Shown piece by piece: positions 1-8,940 of a stretch of 64,000 nt of DNA (position 1 is its first letter; every line of letters starts with the position of its first letter). Location: the NCBI RefSeq assembly GCF_000964545.1, contig NZ_BBVD01000004.1, positions 62,001 to 126,000 on the forward strand, written 5' to 3'. The stretch comes from Comamonas thiooxydans. GTDB taxonomy: Bacteria > Pseudomonadota > Gammaproteobacteria > Burkholderiales > Burkholderiaceae_C. The position numbers were made by a program, and so were the translations under genes. Below the pieces are notes generated by a model that saw only the letters and a list, made by a program, of their open reading frames with translations, did not search any database and had not been told where the DNA came from.

Positions 1-46
1 GGTTCTAGACGCCTGCCCTCCAGCTGCGTCGCGGGCCACGCTATTG

Positions 47-65
47 GCAAATGAGAATCATTTCA
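47..65. promoter_or_regulatory. Putative Fur box
   Basis: The 19 bases at this position match the classical Fur consensus GATAATGATAATCATTATC at 13 of 19 positions, including the core AATGAnAATCATT. The site lies about 40 bases upstream of the sigma/anti-sigma hybrid gene, where Fur repression of a siderophore-signalling sigma factor is expected. The match is read directly. Binding by Fur is inferred from the downstream genes. Confidence 0.75.
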
Positions 66-104
66 TAAAATGAGGGATTCCTGTGCTGCCTTCCGGCCTC
101 CCGC

Positions 105-1421
105 ATGCCCGCGCCCGTCTCTTCCTCCTCCCTGCTGAGTACCTTCCAGGACAGCTACCACGAGCTGGTGCGCTTCGTGGCACGCCGCACCGGCCCGCAG
201 GCCGCGCGTGACCTAGTGCATGACGCCTGGATACGCCTGGCCGAACGCCAGCGCGGTGAAAGCGATGCGCCCGCCGCACCGGACCATTCACCAAACGCCA
301 GCCGTCCCTATCTCTATGCGGTGATGGAGAACATCGCCATCGACCACCTGCGCCATGGTCAGCGCACGGCCGAGCGCTTTGACAGCAGCGTCCGCGAAGG
401 AGAGCCGCCCTCCCCTCTCAGCCCCGACGTGGCCGATACCCACTCCTATCGCCAGGCCCTGGCCGAAGTCGAAGGCGCACTGTCGCAGCTTCCCACACGC
501 TGCCGCGACATCTTCCTGGCCGACCGCATCGAGGGCGCCTCGCATGCCGAACTGGCGACGCGCCACGGCGTCTCGGTCAAGACGGTGGAGCGCGACGTCA
601 TGCGCGCCATGGACTGCGTGGAAGCCGCACTGCGCCGCTGGCGCGGAGATGCTGCAGCATCCTCCGCTCCACGCACGGGCCGCCGCCGTGCCCTGTCCAG
701 CCTGCTGGGCCTGGCAGGCCTGGGTGCGAGCAGTGCGGCGATCTGGCGGGCCTGGCTCCAGTGGATGCCGCAATACCAGATCCGTCTGGCCACAGCCACC
801 GGTCGCATGCTGAACCAGCCCCTGCCCGACGGCAGCAGCTTGACTCTGGACGCCACCAGCCGCGCCGAGGTGGACTTCTACGCCACGCGCCGGCAGGTGC
901 GCCTGCTGGCCGGCAGCGCCTTCTTTGTCGTGGTGCGCGACACGGAAAGGCCCTTCGTAGTCCAGGCCGCAGACGTACAGGTCACCGTGCTGGGCACACG
1001 CTTCGAAGTCGCGCTTGAGGGTGATGCCGTGCTGGTCGCCGTCGATGCAGGCCGCGTGCAGGTGCGCGATGGCAGCGGCACCCAATATGAACTGGGCGCA
1101 GGCCAGATGCTGCGCCTGGCGGCAGGACAGACAGCCGCCGTACAAACCACTGCCACGGTGGCAACCTGGCGGGAAGGCTGGCTGGACTTCCAGAACACGC
1201 CGCTGGCCGACGTGGCCCGGCGCCTGGAACGCTACAGCCCGCAACCGCTGCGCGTGGAGCCCGATGCATCCGCTCTGCCCGTGCTGGGGCGCGTGCGCAT
1301 TGCAGCGACCCAAGGCTGGCTGCGCATGCTGCCGCGCACCCTGCCGGTCAGTGTGCAGGAAGAGGAAGGGGAACAGGGCCCGGGAACCGGGCGCATCCTG
1401 ATCATCCGCCGCCGCAGCTGA
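105..1421 (+). CDS. Hybrid ECF sigma factor / FecR-type anti-sigma protein
   Basis: Single 438-residue protein joining two normally separate partners of iron cell-surface signalling. Residues about 10-180 are a complete FecI-type ECF sigma factor: region 2 contains DLVHDAWIRLAE and region 4 the helix-turn-helix GVSVKTVERDV. A short basic linker leads to one predicted membrane segment (about 195-216), then a periplasmic FecR domain with the motifs VTVLGTRFEV and AGQMLRLAAG. No separate cytoplasmic anti-sigma domain is visible between region 4 and the membrane segment. The only well-known parallel is the IutY hybrid of Pseudomonas putida, in which proteolysis releases the sigma part. The start is the ATG at 105, which has no strong Shine-Dalgarno. 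A Fur box lies upstream and its likely receptor partner is the next gene. It probably activates that receptor gene in response to a ferric siderophore. Confidence 0.88.
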   Translation: MPAPVSSSSLLSTFQDSYHELVRFVARRTGPQAARDLVHDAWIRLAERQRGESDAPAAPDHSPNASRPYLYAVMENIAIDHLRHGQRTAERFDSSVREGEPPSPLSPDVADTHSYRQALAEVEGALSQLPTRCRDIFLADRIEGASHAELATRHGVSVKTVERDVMRAMDCVEAALRRWRGDAAASSAPRTGRRRALSSLLGLAGLGASSAAIWRAWLQWMPQYQIRLATATGRMLNQPLPDGSSLTLDATSRAEVDFYATRRQVRLLAGSAFFVVVRDTERPFVVQAADVQVTVLGTRFEVALEGDAVLVAVDAGRVQVRDGSGTQYELGAGQMLRLAAGQTAAVQTTATVATWREGWLDFQNTPLADVARRLERYSPQPLRVEPDASALPVLGRVRIAATQGWLRMLPRTLPVSVQEEEGEQGPGTGRILIIRRRS

Positions 1422-1574
1422 TGCGCCGATGGCCCGGCCTCGCCGAAAGCTAGGCATGTGCGCATCAGGCATGAGGGAATGTCGGCGCCCGTTCGTAAAG
1501 GTATGAAGACCCCGGAACGCGAATCATCCGCAGCCCGGGAATCACCATTGCCCAGATCCATCACGGGACCTTCC

Positions 1575-4043
1575 ATGTCTTCATCCCCATCCAAACCTTC
1601 CCGCCTTGCCCACCACCATGCGGTCGCGGCAACCATCGCACTGCTGGCGCTGCAGCTGCCTCCTGGCGCCCAGGCCCAGACAGCGCCTGCGCCGGTCGCC
1701 AGCACCGATTTCCACATCCCCGCCCAGCCGCTAGGCCAGGCACTGACCCAACTGGCCCGCCAGGCCGGCCTGCAGTTGCTGGCCGCACCCGAGTTGGTGC
1801 AGGGACGCAGGGCACCCGCCGTGGAAGGGCGCCTGGGCACCGCAGCCGCCGTGGCCCGGCTGCTGCGCGGCAGCGGGCTGGAAGGCTATGTGAACCAGGG
1901 CACGCTGGTGGTGGAAAAGCCCGCCGGCGCCGTCGCCCTGCCCGAAGTCACGGTGTCCGCCGTGGGCGAGACCACAACCACCGAAGGCTCTGGCTCCTAC
2001 ACCACGGGACTGATGAGCACCTCCACCAAGCTGCCGCTGTCCATCCGCGAGACGCCCCAGTCCCTGACCGTGGTCACACGCCAGAAGATGGACGACCAGA
2101 GCATGCTGTCCATCGACGACGTGGCCAACAGCGCCACCGGCATCACCATCAACCGCTGGAGCGACGACCGAGCGCGCTATTTCTCGCGCGGCTTCGTGAT
2201 CGGCTCCTTCCTGCAGGACGGCGTGCCCGTCTCGTATGAAACCGATACCTCCACCTACGACACCATGGCCATGTACGACCATGTGGAAGTGGTGCGCGGC
2301 CCCACGGGGCTGATGACGGGCGTGGGCGATCCTTCGGGCACGATCAACTTCGTGCGCAAGCGCGCGCCGCGCACCACCCAGCGCTCGGCCACGCTGCGCG
2401 TCGGCAGCTGGAACCAGGCCGTGGGGGAGATCGATGTGGGGGGAGCCTTCAACGAGGACGGCTCGGCGCGCGGGCGCGTCGTGGCCTCGCTGCAGTCGCG
2501 CGACCACTTCATCGATGGCTACAGCAGCAAGCGCCAGTTGCTGTACGGCACCGCCGAATTCGACCTGGGGCGCGACACCACGCTGAGCGTGGGCGGCTCC
2601 TATGTCAACGAAGACAACCCCGGCTCGCAATGGATGGGCGTGCCGATGGGCTTCGATGGCTCCTTCCTCGACATTGCGCGATCCAGGCGTTTCTCGCCCT
2701 CCTGGAGCAAATGGGACAAGAAGGAAGTCAGCCTGTTCGCCGACCTGGAGCACCGCTTCGACAGCGGCTGGAAAGCCAAGCTGGCCGCTCGCGCCCTGCA
2801 GGCCAAGTCTGCGCTGGATGGCGCCTACCTAGTCTCGGGCGGCCTCGACGAACTGGGCCGTACGCGCTACGACGTGGCTGGAGGCCTCTACGACTACGAC
2901 AAGCGCCAACTCAGCCTCGATGCTTCGGCCCAGGGCCCCGTGCGCCTGTTCGGCCGCGAGCACGACCTGGCCTTCGGTGTCAGCCGCCGCAGCATCCGCT
3001 GGAGCGACCAGGGCTACAGCTACCTGTCGCCCACCGGCGAGTGGCTGATCGCCAATGGCGTCGATCCCATCACCTGGAACCCGGACTCGCTGGACCGGTC
3101 CACGATGCTGGCCGAAGACCTGTGGACCCGCCGCCAGAAGACCACACTGACCTCGGCCTACGCCACGGGCCGCTTCCTGCTGGCCGAGCCGCTGAACCTG
3201 ATCGCCGGTGCACGCCTGGATTGGTATGACTTCACCAACGCCCAGCGCCAGGGTAGCTGGAGCCGCGAACGCGAATTCAGCGAGAAAGCCCGCGCCACAC
3301 CCTATGTGGCGCTGACCTATGACATCAACAAGACCTACTCGGCCTATGCCAGCTACACCAGCATCTTCCGACCACAGGATTTTCTCGATGTCTCGGGCAG
3401 CATGCTGCCGCCGGTGGAAGGCCGCAATTTCGAGCTGGGCCTCAAGGGCAGCTATCTGGACGACCGCGTGAACCTGGCCGTTGCCATGTTCAACACCACG
3501 CAGGACAACCTGCCTCAGGCCATTGCGGACATCAACTCCTGCACGGTGAAGACCAATTGCTACCGCTCCGTCGGCAAGGTCAAGAGCAAGGGGCTGGACG
3601 TGGACATCAGCGGCGAGATCCTGCCGCGCCTGAATGCCGGCTTTGGCTACACCTTCACCCAGGCCCAGATCGCCAGCGACAGCACCGAAGGCGTCAAGGG
3701 TGCGCCCTATGCCAGCTACACGCCGCGCCACCAGCTCAAGCTGTCCGCCATGTACCACCTGGGCGGCGAGCTGGGCGCATGGCGCGTGGGCGGCGGCCTG
3801 CGCTACCAGACCCGCACCACGTCCGAGTCGCTGACCAGCGCTGAGGGCTATGTCATCCGACAACCGGCCTATGCTGTGGCCGACTTGGTGGTCGGCTGGC
3901 GCGTGAACCAGCAGTTGGACCTGCAGGTGAACATCAGCAACCTGTTCGATCGTCGCTATTTCGAGACTCTGGGCACAAACAACGGCGGCAACTATTTCGG
4001 CCTGCCGCGCAAGGCTCTGCTGACCGCGCGATACCAGTTCTGA
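1575..4043 (+). CDS. TonB-dependent siderophore receptor with STN signalling domain
   Basis: Outer-membrane receptor of the FecA/FpvA transducer type, 822 residues from the chosen start. Residues 1-35 form a signal peptide ending in GAQAQ. An STN (secretin/TonB short N-terminal) domain follows (about 45-120, starting near FHIPAQPLGQAL), then a TonB-box-like PEVTVSA, a plug domain (LPLSIRETPQSLTVVTRQ) and a 22-strand-type barrel ending in the typical aromatic ARYQF. The STN domain passes the signal to a FecR-like protein, here the hybrid encoded 153 bases upstream. The open frame extends upstream to 1458, but the start at 1575 places the signal peptide at the N-terminus. The siderophore cannot be named from sequence alone. 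Import would need TonB-ExbBD, which is not in this window. Confidence 0.9.
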   Translation: MSSSPSKPSRLAHHHAVAATIALLALQLPPGAQAQTAPAPVASTDFHIPAQPLGQALTQLARQAGLQLLAAPELVQGRRAPAVEGRLGTAAAVARLLRGSGLEGYVNQGTLVVEKPAGAVALPEVTVSAVGETTTTEGSGSYTTGLMSTSTKLPLSIRETPQSLTVVTRQKMDDQSMLSIDDVANSATGITINRWSDDRARYFSRGFVIGSFLQDGVPVSYETDTSTYDTMAMYDHVEVVRGPTGLMTGVGDPSGTINFVRKRAPRTTQRSATLRVGSWNQAVGEIDVGGAFNEDGSARGRVVASLQSRDHFIDGYSSKRQLLYGTAEFDLGRDTTLSVGGSYVNEDNPGSQWMGVPMGFDGSFLDIARSRRFSPSWSKWDKKEVSLFADLEHRFDSGWKAKLAARALQAKSALDGAYLVSGGLDELGRTRYDVAGGLYDYDKRQLSLDASAQGPVRLFGREHDLAFGVSRRSIRWSDQGYSYLSPTGEWLIANGVDPITWNPDSLDRSTMLAEDLWTRRQKTTLTSAYATGRFLLAEPLNLIAGARLDWYDFTNAQRQGSWSREREFSEKARATPYVALTYDINKTYSAYASYTSIFRPQDFLDVSGSMLPPVEGRNFELGLKGSYLDDRVNLAVAMFNTTQDNLPQAIADINSCTVKTNCYRSVGKVKSKGLDVDISGEILPRLNAGFGYTFTQAQIASDSTEGVKGAPYASYTPRHQLKLSAMYHLGGELGAWRVGGGLRYQTRTTSESLTSAEGYVIRQPAYAVADLVVGWRVNQQLDLQVNISNLFDRRYFETLGTNNGGNYFGLPRKALLTARYQF

Positions 4044-4056
4044 CCCGCCAATGAAA

Positions 4057-4079
4057 ATGCCCCGCCAATGGCGGGGCAT
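4057..4079 (-). terminator. Rho-independent terminator of rnpB
   Basis: A perfect 10-bp stem (atgccccgcc / ggcggggcat) with a 3-base loop. On the minus strand it is followed by TTTT, so it terminates the RNase P RNA. On the plus strand no U-run follows, although the hairpin also sits just after the receptor gene. Confidence 0.8.
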
Positions 4080-4089
4080 GGAAGAAGGT

Positions 4090-4450
4090 GTGAAGTGCGC
4101 CGATAAGCCGGATTCTGTGCACAACGGTTGCCCGCCATGTGACCGCCATTAATCTTGGCCATCAGTCGCCTGATGGCTCGGTGCTACCTACCCGCACACT
4201 CCGGGGGCCCCGTCAACGTGTGCCTACTTGGTATTGCTGCGCGTAGAGATTGCCCGTTTCACCCTGGTTGGTCTGCCTTGCGGCACTCCTGCCAGACTCG
4301 TCTCTGTTGCTCTGATCCTCACCTCACGGTGGACAGCTGTTAGCTGCTACGCCGCCCTATGCAGTCCGGACGTTCCTCCAGTACGGTCTTTCGACCCAAC
4401 GCAAGCGTTGGCCTTTCGGCTAGTACCAGCGGCGGTCTGGCGCACTTCAC
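4090..4450 (-). ncRNA. rnpB: RNase P RNA (M1 RNA), class A
   Basis: Catalytic RNA of RNase P, which trims tRNA 5' leaders. On the minus strand the 5' end (4439-4450) and the 3' end (4090-4101) are perfectly complementary over 12 bases, forming helix P1. The universal core is recognisable: a GAGGAAcGTCCGGAC-type element about 80 bases from the 5' end and a CAGAATCCGGCTTATCGG-type element near the 3' end. The length of about 361 nt is normal for proteobacterial class A RNA. A GATAAT -10 hexamer lies on the minus strand at 4458-4463, so the promoter overlaps the end of the upstream AraC gene. A hairpin terminator follows at 4057-4079. End positions may be off by a few bases. Confidence 0.96.
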
Positions 4451-4469
4451 GGCGCGCATTATCCCGCGT

Positions 4470-5294
4470 TCAGAAAGAACTTGCACAGAACTCGCGCCTG
4501 AACTGCTCGGGCGGCAGGCCGGACTCGCGCTGAAACATGGCAATAAAGGCCGAGGGCGTGCTGTAACCCAGGTCGTAGGCAATGCGCTGCACGGTGTGGC
4601 CGGCCTCCAGCGCGTCGATGGCCTGCAGATAACGCATGCGCTGGCGCCATTCGCCCAGACTCATGCCCAGCTCGCGCTGGCAGTGGCGGGCCAGCGTGCG
4701 CTCCGTCATGTGCACGGTCTCGGCCCATTCGGCCAGGCTGCGGTGGTCGTCGGGGCGCGACTGCATGGCATCCAGCACCTGCACCAGCGCCGGATGCCGG
4801 GCCACGGGCAGAAAGCTCAACTCCAACGGCGTGGCTCGCAGCTGGTCATGCACCACCCGTGCCAGACGCAGGTCTGCGTCAGTCACCGGGATCTGCACGC
4901 CCCTGGCGCCGAAGTCCGCCAGCACGGCTTTGACAATCGGCCCCAGGCGCATGCAGCCCGCCGTCTGCGGCAGATCCGCACACAGATCAGGGGCCAGATA
5001 GACGGAGCGGTACTGCACCGCATGCTGCAGATAGCAGCTGTGCACCACGCCCGGCGGAATCCACACCCCGTGCTGCGGCGGGCACAGGATATGACCCGTG
5101 GGCACGTCCATGCTCAGACTGCCGTGGGCCGCATAGTTCAGATGCCCCCAGCGGTGGCTGTGCGGCGGAGCCTCGCTGTGTTCGCCGAACTCGTCATAGC
5201 GGAAGTAATAGCTGCCAGGCACTTTGTCGGTGTCCAGTATCTGTACGGCATGGCGCTTGGCGACCGGGCCGGGAGTCGGGGCTGAGGCAGGCAT
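4470..5294 (-). CDS. AraC-family transcriptional regulator
   Basis: DNA-binding regulator of 274 residues. The N-terminal half (about 20-150) is a cupin-type sensor domain with the His-rich stretch PPHSHRWGHLNY and HGVWIPPGVVH. The C-terminal 100 residues carry the two AraC helix-turn-helices (MTERTLARHCQRELGMS and IAYDLGYSTPSAFIAMFQR). The gene diverges from an EamA-family exporter starting 92 bases away, which is the likely target, as is common for such pairs. Its 3' end overlaps the rnpB promoter. The effector is unknown. Confidence 0.93.
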   Translation of the reverse strand: MPASAPTPGPVAKRHAVQILDTDKVPGSYYFRYDEFGEHSEAPPHSHRWGHLNYAAHGSLSMDVPTGHILCPPQHGVWIPPGVVHSCYLQHAVQYRSVYLAPDLCADLPQTAGCMRLGPIVKAVLADFGARGVQIPVTDADLRLARVVHDQLRATPLELSFLPVARHPALVQVLDAMQSRPDDHRSLAEWAETVHMTERTLARHCQRELGMSLGEWRQRMRYLQAIDALEAGHTVQRIAYDLGYSTPSAFIAMFQRESGLPPEQFRREFCASSF

Positions 5295-5385
5295 GGGTTC
5301 GTCCGGCTTGAGTTATGAAATGTCTGAAATCAGCAATGCGCTTCAAATACGTCAAGCGCATCATAAGCACCTCAAGGAGTTTCAT

Positions 5386-6300
5386 ATGGGTGCATACCTA
5401 TTACCACTGGGCGCGGTGCTGATCTGGTCGGTCAACACCGTGGTCAGCAAGTTGGCCGCAGACAGCATCAGCGCGGCAGAGATCGGGTTCTTTCGCTGGC
5501 TGGTGGCCGCCGTACTGTTCACGCCCTTCGTCCTGCCCTCGATCTGGCGCCAGCGCGCCGACATCAAGCCCCTGCTGCCACGGATCTTCGTGCTGGGCGT
5601 GCTGGGCATGGTCATCTACCAAAGCCTGGCCTATTACGCCGCCCACTTCACCACGGCCACGCATATGGGCATCATCGGCTCGCTCACGCCCATGCTGGTG
5701 CTGGCCCTGGCCGTGTTCATGCTGGGCCAGCCACTCACGCATGGCGGCATCTGGGGCTCGTTGCTGGCAATTGCGGGGGTCGCGCTGGTGGTTTCATCGG
5801 GCCGGCTCAGCCATCTGGCGTCCGAGGGACTGAATCTGGGCGATGCCATGATGTTCCTGGCCATGCTGGCCTACGCGGTCTACAACATCCTGCTCAAGCG
5901 CTGGCCAATGCCGCGCCTGGCCACGGTGCAACTGCTGTATCTGCAGGTGCTGGTTGCCGTGGTCGTGCAGTTCCCGCTCTATCTCTTCTCGCCCAAGACC
6001 GGGCTTGACGCCAGCAACCTGCCGCTGGTGGGCTACGCCGGCATCATGGCGTCCATCGCCGCGCCGCTGCTGTGGATGAAGGCGGTGCAGACGCTGGGGC
6101 CCGGGCGATCGAGCATGTTCTTCAATCTGATCCCGGTCTTCACCGCCCTGATCGCGGCTTTCGCCCTGAACGAGCCTCTGGCGGCCTACCACGCCGTGGG
6201 CGGCATCATGACGATTGCCGGTCTGCTGCTGGCCGAGCTGTGGAAGGCCCCGCTGCGTACCCGCCCGGCCCTCGCCTGCGGTGCTAAAGCAGCAGATTGA
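5386..6300 (+). CDS. EamA/DMT-family inner-membrane transporter
   Basis: Drug/metabolite transporter superfamily permease of 304 residues with ten predicted membrane helices in two EamA repeats (LPLGAVLIWSVNTVVSKLAA opens the first). Members usually export amino acids or other metabolites. The start at 5386 is chosen because AAGGAG lies at 5373-5378 and because the longer open frame adds no membrane-protein sequence. It diverges from the AraC regulator at 4470-5294, which suggests inducible efflux. The substrate cannot be deduced. Its last 17 bases overlap a small gene on the opposite strand. Confidence 0.92.
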   Translation: MGAYLLPLGAVLIWSVNTVVSKLAADSISAAEIGFFRWLVAAVLFTPFVLPSIWRQRADIKPLLPRIFVLGVLGMVIYQSLAYYAAHFTTATHMGIIGSLTPMLVLALAVFMLGQPLTHGGIWGSLLAIAGVALVVSSGRLSHLASEGLNLGDAMMFLAMLAYAVYNILLKRWPMPRLATVQLLYLQVLVAVVVQFPLYLFSPKTGLDASNLPLVGYAGIMASIAAPLLWMKAVQTLGPGRSSMFFNLIPVFTALIAAFALNEPLAAYHAVGGIMTIAGLLLAELWKAPLRTRPALACGAKAAD

Positions 6301-6481
6301 GAATCGCGTAGCTCATCAGCGACAGCAGGCTGACCACGAACACCAGCATGACCCAGGGGCCCCAGCGCTGCTCGCGCCAGGAAAAACCGACCAGCAGGCC
6401 TACGCAACAGACCCCCAGCAGCACCAGAATTGTGTTGAACGTGAGCAAGTGCAGTCCTCCCTCAAACAGACTTTGCCCCAT
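6284..6481 (-). CDS. Small two-helix membrane protein, unknown function
   Basis: A 65-residue protein with two strongly hydrophobic segments (about residues 14-33 and 42-64) separated by a charged loop (SWREQRW). A weak GGGAA ribosome-binding site precedes the ATG at 6481. The frame is open further upstream to 6604, but that part looks non-coding. It ends inside the last codons of the convergent EamA gene. I recognise no family. The regular transmembrane pattern is the main argument that it is real, and it could still be spurious. Confidence 0.5.
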   Translation of the reverse strand: MGQSLFEGGLHLLTFNTILVLLGVCCVGLLVGFSWREQRWGPWVMLVFVVSLLSLMSYAILNLLL

Positions 6482-6853
6482 TGTTCCCGATTGCAGGCCC
6501 AAGGGGAAACACCATCTCCCCCTGGGCTTGACCTGAATCAAGCACAAGCCCTGCAGCGCCGGGCCATCGGCCTGCCCGGCGCTGCCATCGGTCGCGTGCA
6601 TCACCTAGGGTTTTCCCGCGTTTTATCGATGCGCGCCTGCCTCATGCCGGTGCACAGCCCGCACCATCTCTGCTCATAAGAATTTGCATTCAGGGCCGCT
6701 CAGAATTTCTTGTTGGACAGCCCCTCGCTGCCTTTCGATACTGCCGCCACAGGAACACCGGCCCGCGCCGCACCCCCATGTTCCAAGACACACAGGAGCG
6801 CCGGCAAAAGCGCCCCATGTGCCCGCTGCACTTTCGCATACAGGAGACTCCCC
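6482..6853. other. Intergenic region upstream of MFS transporter gene
   Basis: About 370 bases between the small membrane-protein gene and the MFS gene. The region around 6665-6715 is locally AT-rich and probably holds the promoter for the downstream three-gene unit. I see no clear operator palindrome, hairpin terminator or RNA structure. Confidence 0.4.
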
Positions 6854-8173
6854 ATGAGCAGCCCGGCTTCCGCCACCCACCCTCTTGCCGGCCATGCCGG
6901 TGCGCACGCGCACCCCGACATGGACGCCACCTACCGCAAGATCACCTGGCGCCTGATCCCCTTTCTGGTCTTTCTCTTTGTCCTGGCCTGGATAGACCGC
7001 GTCAACGTCGGCTTCGCCAAGCTGCAGATGCTGCAGGACCTGCAGTTCAGCGAGGCCGTCTACGGCCTGGGCGCCGGCATCTTCTTCATCGGCTACTTCC
7101 TGTTCGAAGTGCCCAGCAATCTGCTGCTGGAGAGGATCGGCGCGCGCAAGACGCTGGCGCGCATCACCATCCTCTGGGGCGCGGCCTCCATGGCCATGGC
7201 CTATGTGACCACGCCCACCATGTTCTATGTGCTGCGCTTTATCCTGGGCGTGGTCGAGGCGGGCTTCTTCCCCGGCGTGGTGCTGTATCTGACCTACTGG
7301 TTCCCGGCCCGCCACCGCGCGCGCATCAACGGCTTGTTCATGACCTCGTTCGCCATCGCCGGCGCCGTGGGCGGCCCGATCGCGGGCGCCATCATGAACG
7401 GCATGCAGGACGTGGGCCATCTGGCCAACTGGCAATGGCTGTTCATTCTTGAAGGCATTCCCTCGGTGATCGCCGGCTTCTTCGTGCTGGCCTGGCTGCC
7501 CGAGAAGCCCGAGAACGCCAAGTGGCTGAGCGCCGCCGAGCAGCGCGCCGTCACCGCCGCCGTCGCCCAGGAGAGCCAGCAAGGCCACAAGCAGCACTCC
7601 TTCGCCGACGCCTGCCGCCACTACCGTGTCTGGCTGTGCGCCGCCGTGTACTTCTGCATCGTCAGCGGCAACGCCACGATCGCCTTCTGGTCACCGTCCA
7701 TCATCAAGGAGATCGGCATCCAGAACAATCTGCAGATCGGCCTGATCTCGGCCATTCCCTTCCTGGCCGGCACGCTGGCCATGGTCTGGAACGGCATGCA
7801 TTCGGACAAGACCGGCGAGCGCCGCATGCACAGCGCCATCCCCGCGCTCATCGCCGCCACAGGCCTGATCCTGACCGGCATGTTCCTGCACAACGCCGTG
7901 CTGGCCCTGTGCGCGCTGACGCTGGCCTCCATCGGCATCCTCGCCGCCTTCCCCGTGTTCTGGTCCATTCCCTCGGCCTTTCTGGCCGGCACGGCGGCCG
8001 CAGGCGGCATCGCCCTCATCAACTCCATCGGCAACCTGGCCGGCTTTGTGGCGCCCTACATGATCGGCGCGCTCAAGACCAGCACCGGCTCGCTGTCCTC
8101 GGGGCTGTACTTCGTGGCCGCGCTGGAGTTCCTCGCCGCCTTCCTGGTCGTGCTCTTCGTCAAGAAGCAGTGA
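6854..8173 (+). CDS. MFS transporter, anion:cation symporter-like
   Basis: Major-facilitator permease of 439 residues with twelve predicted helices. The start of helix 1 (AWIDRVNVGFAKLQM) and the sequence GYFLFEVPSNLLLERIGAR are typical of the ACS group, which takes up organic anions such as tartrate, phthalate or hydroxyphenylacetate. The start at 6854 is preceded by AGGAG (6842-6846). The next genes, DUF2848 and an amidase, follow in the same direction, so it probably imports the substrate of that amidase pathway. Substrate identity is unknown. Confidence 0.9.
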   Translation: MSSPASATHPLAGHAGAHAHPDMDATYRKITWRLIPFLVFLFVLAWIDRVNVGFAKLQMLQDLQFSEAVYGLGAGIFFIGYFLFEVPSNLLLERIGARKTLARITILWGAASMAMAYVTTPTMFYVLRFILGVVEAGFFPGVVLYLTYWFPARHRARINGLFMTSFAIAGAVGGPIAGAIMNGMQDVGHLANWQWLFILEGIPSVIAGFFVLAWLPEKPENAKWLSAAEQRAVTAAVAQESQQGHKQHSFADACRHYRVWLCAAVYFCIVSGNATIAFWSPSIIKEIGIQNNLQIGLISAIPFLAGTLAMVWNGMHSDKTGERRMHSAIPALIAATGLILTGMFLHNAVLALCALTLASIGILAAFPVFWSIPSAFLAGTAAAGGIALINSIGNLAGFVAPYMIGALKTSTGSLSSGLYFVAALEFLAAFLVVLFVKKQ

Positions 8174-8247
8174 CCTCCTGACGCTGCCTGCGCAGCGCCG
8201 CCATGCGGGGCCCACGGCCCCGCCTTCCCCTTTTTGAGCTTTCCGCC

Positions 8248-8925
8248 ATGCAACTGCAATTCACCACCCCCGAAGGCCAGACCCTGGCCCCCATCTTCGA
8301 CACCCTGATCGTCGCCGGCTGGGCCGGACGCGACCATGCGGCCATCGAGCACCACATCGAGGAGCTGGCCGCGCTCGGCATTCCGCGCCCCAGCGCCGTT
8401 CCGCTGTACTACCGCATCGCCAGCAACCAGCTGAGCCAGAGCAGCACGCTGCAGGTGCTGGGCCCGGACTCCTCGGGCGAGGCCGAGGTCTTCGTCTTCA
8501 GCCATGACGGCGAGATGTTCGTGAGCCTGGCCTCGGACCACACCGATCGCAAGCTCGAAGCCTATAGCGTGGCTTTCTCCAAGCAGGCCTGCATCAAGCC
8601 CGTGGCCACCCAGGCCTGGCGCTTTGCCGATGTGGCCGGCCACTGGGACGAGCTGATCCTGCGCTCCTGGATCGTGGAGGACGGCCGCGAAGTGCTGTAC
8701 CAGGAAGGCACGCTGGCCAGCCTGCGCACGCCCCAGGACCTGATCGCAGGCTACACCGGCGGCCAGAGCCAGCTGCCCGAAGGCAGCGGCATGACCTGCG
8801 GCACCATGGCCGCCATCGGCGGCATACGCCCTGCCACGCAGTTCGCCATGGAGCTGTACGACCCGCGCAGCCAGCGCAGCATCCGCCACCGCTACCGCAG
8901 CGAACTGCTGGATATCGTCGCCTGA
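8248..8925 (+). CDS. DUF2848 family protein
   Basis: A 225-residue protein of the DUF2848 family, recognised from the opening LIVAGWAGRDHAAIEHHIEEL and the C-terminal MTCGTMAAIGGIRPA. The fold is thought to resemble fumarylacetoacetate hydrolase-like proteins, but no reaction is established. It lies between an MFS importer (74 bases upstream) and an amidase (15 bases downstream), so it probably acts in the same catabolic pathway. The ATG at 8248 is used; the in-frame ATG at 8203 would add an unlikely Pro/Arg-rich leader. Confidence 0.85.
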   Translation: MQLQFTTPEGQTLAPIFDTLIVAGWAGRDHAAIEHHIEELAALGIPRPSAVPLYYRIASNQLSQSSTLQVLGPDSSGEAEVFVFSHDGEMFVSLASDHTDRKLEAYSVAFSKQACIKPVATQAWRFADVAGHWDELILRSWIVEDGREVLYQEGTLASLRTPQDLIAGYTGGQSQLPEGSGMTCGTMAAIGGIRPATQFAMELYDPRSQRSIRHRYRSELLDIVA

Positions 8926-8940
8926 ACACCGGAGCTGCCC

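Noticed and set aside
288..1472. Long open frame on the minus strand opposite the sigma/FecR gene
   Set aside because: It mirrors the codon structure of the high-GC gene on the plus strand and has no domain or ribosome-binding site. The same applies to many long minus- or plus-strand frames opposite real genes, for example 12704-14596, 18999-20258 and 28956-30464.
1458..1574. Upstream extension of the TonB receptor frame
   Set aside because: Starting at 1458 would bury the signal peptide 39 residues inside the protein. The ATG at 1575 puts it at the N-terminus.
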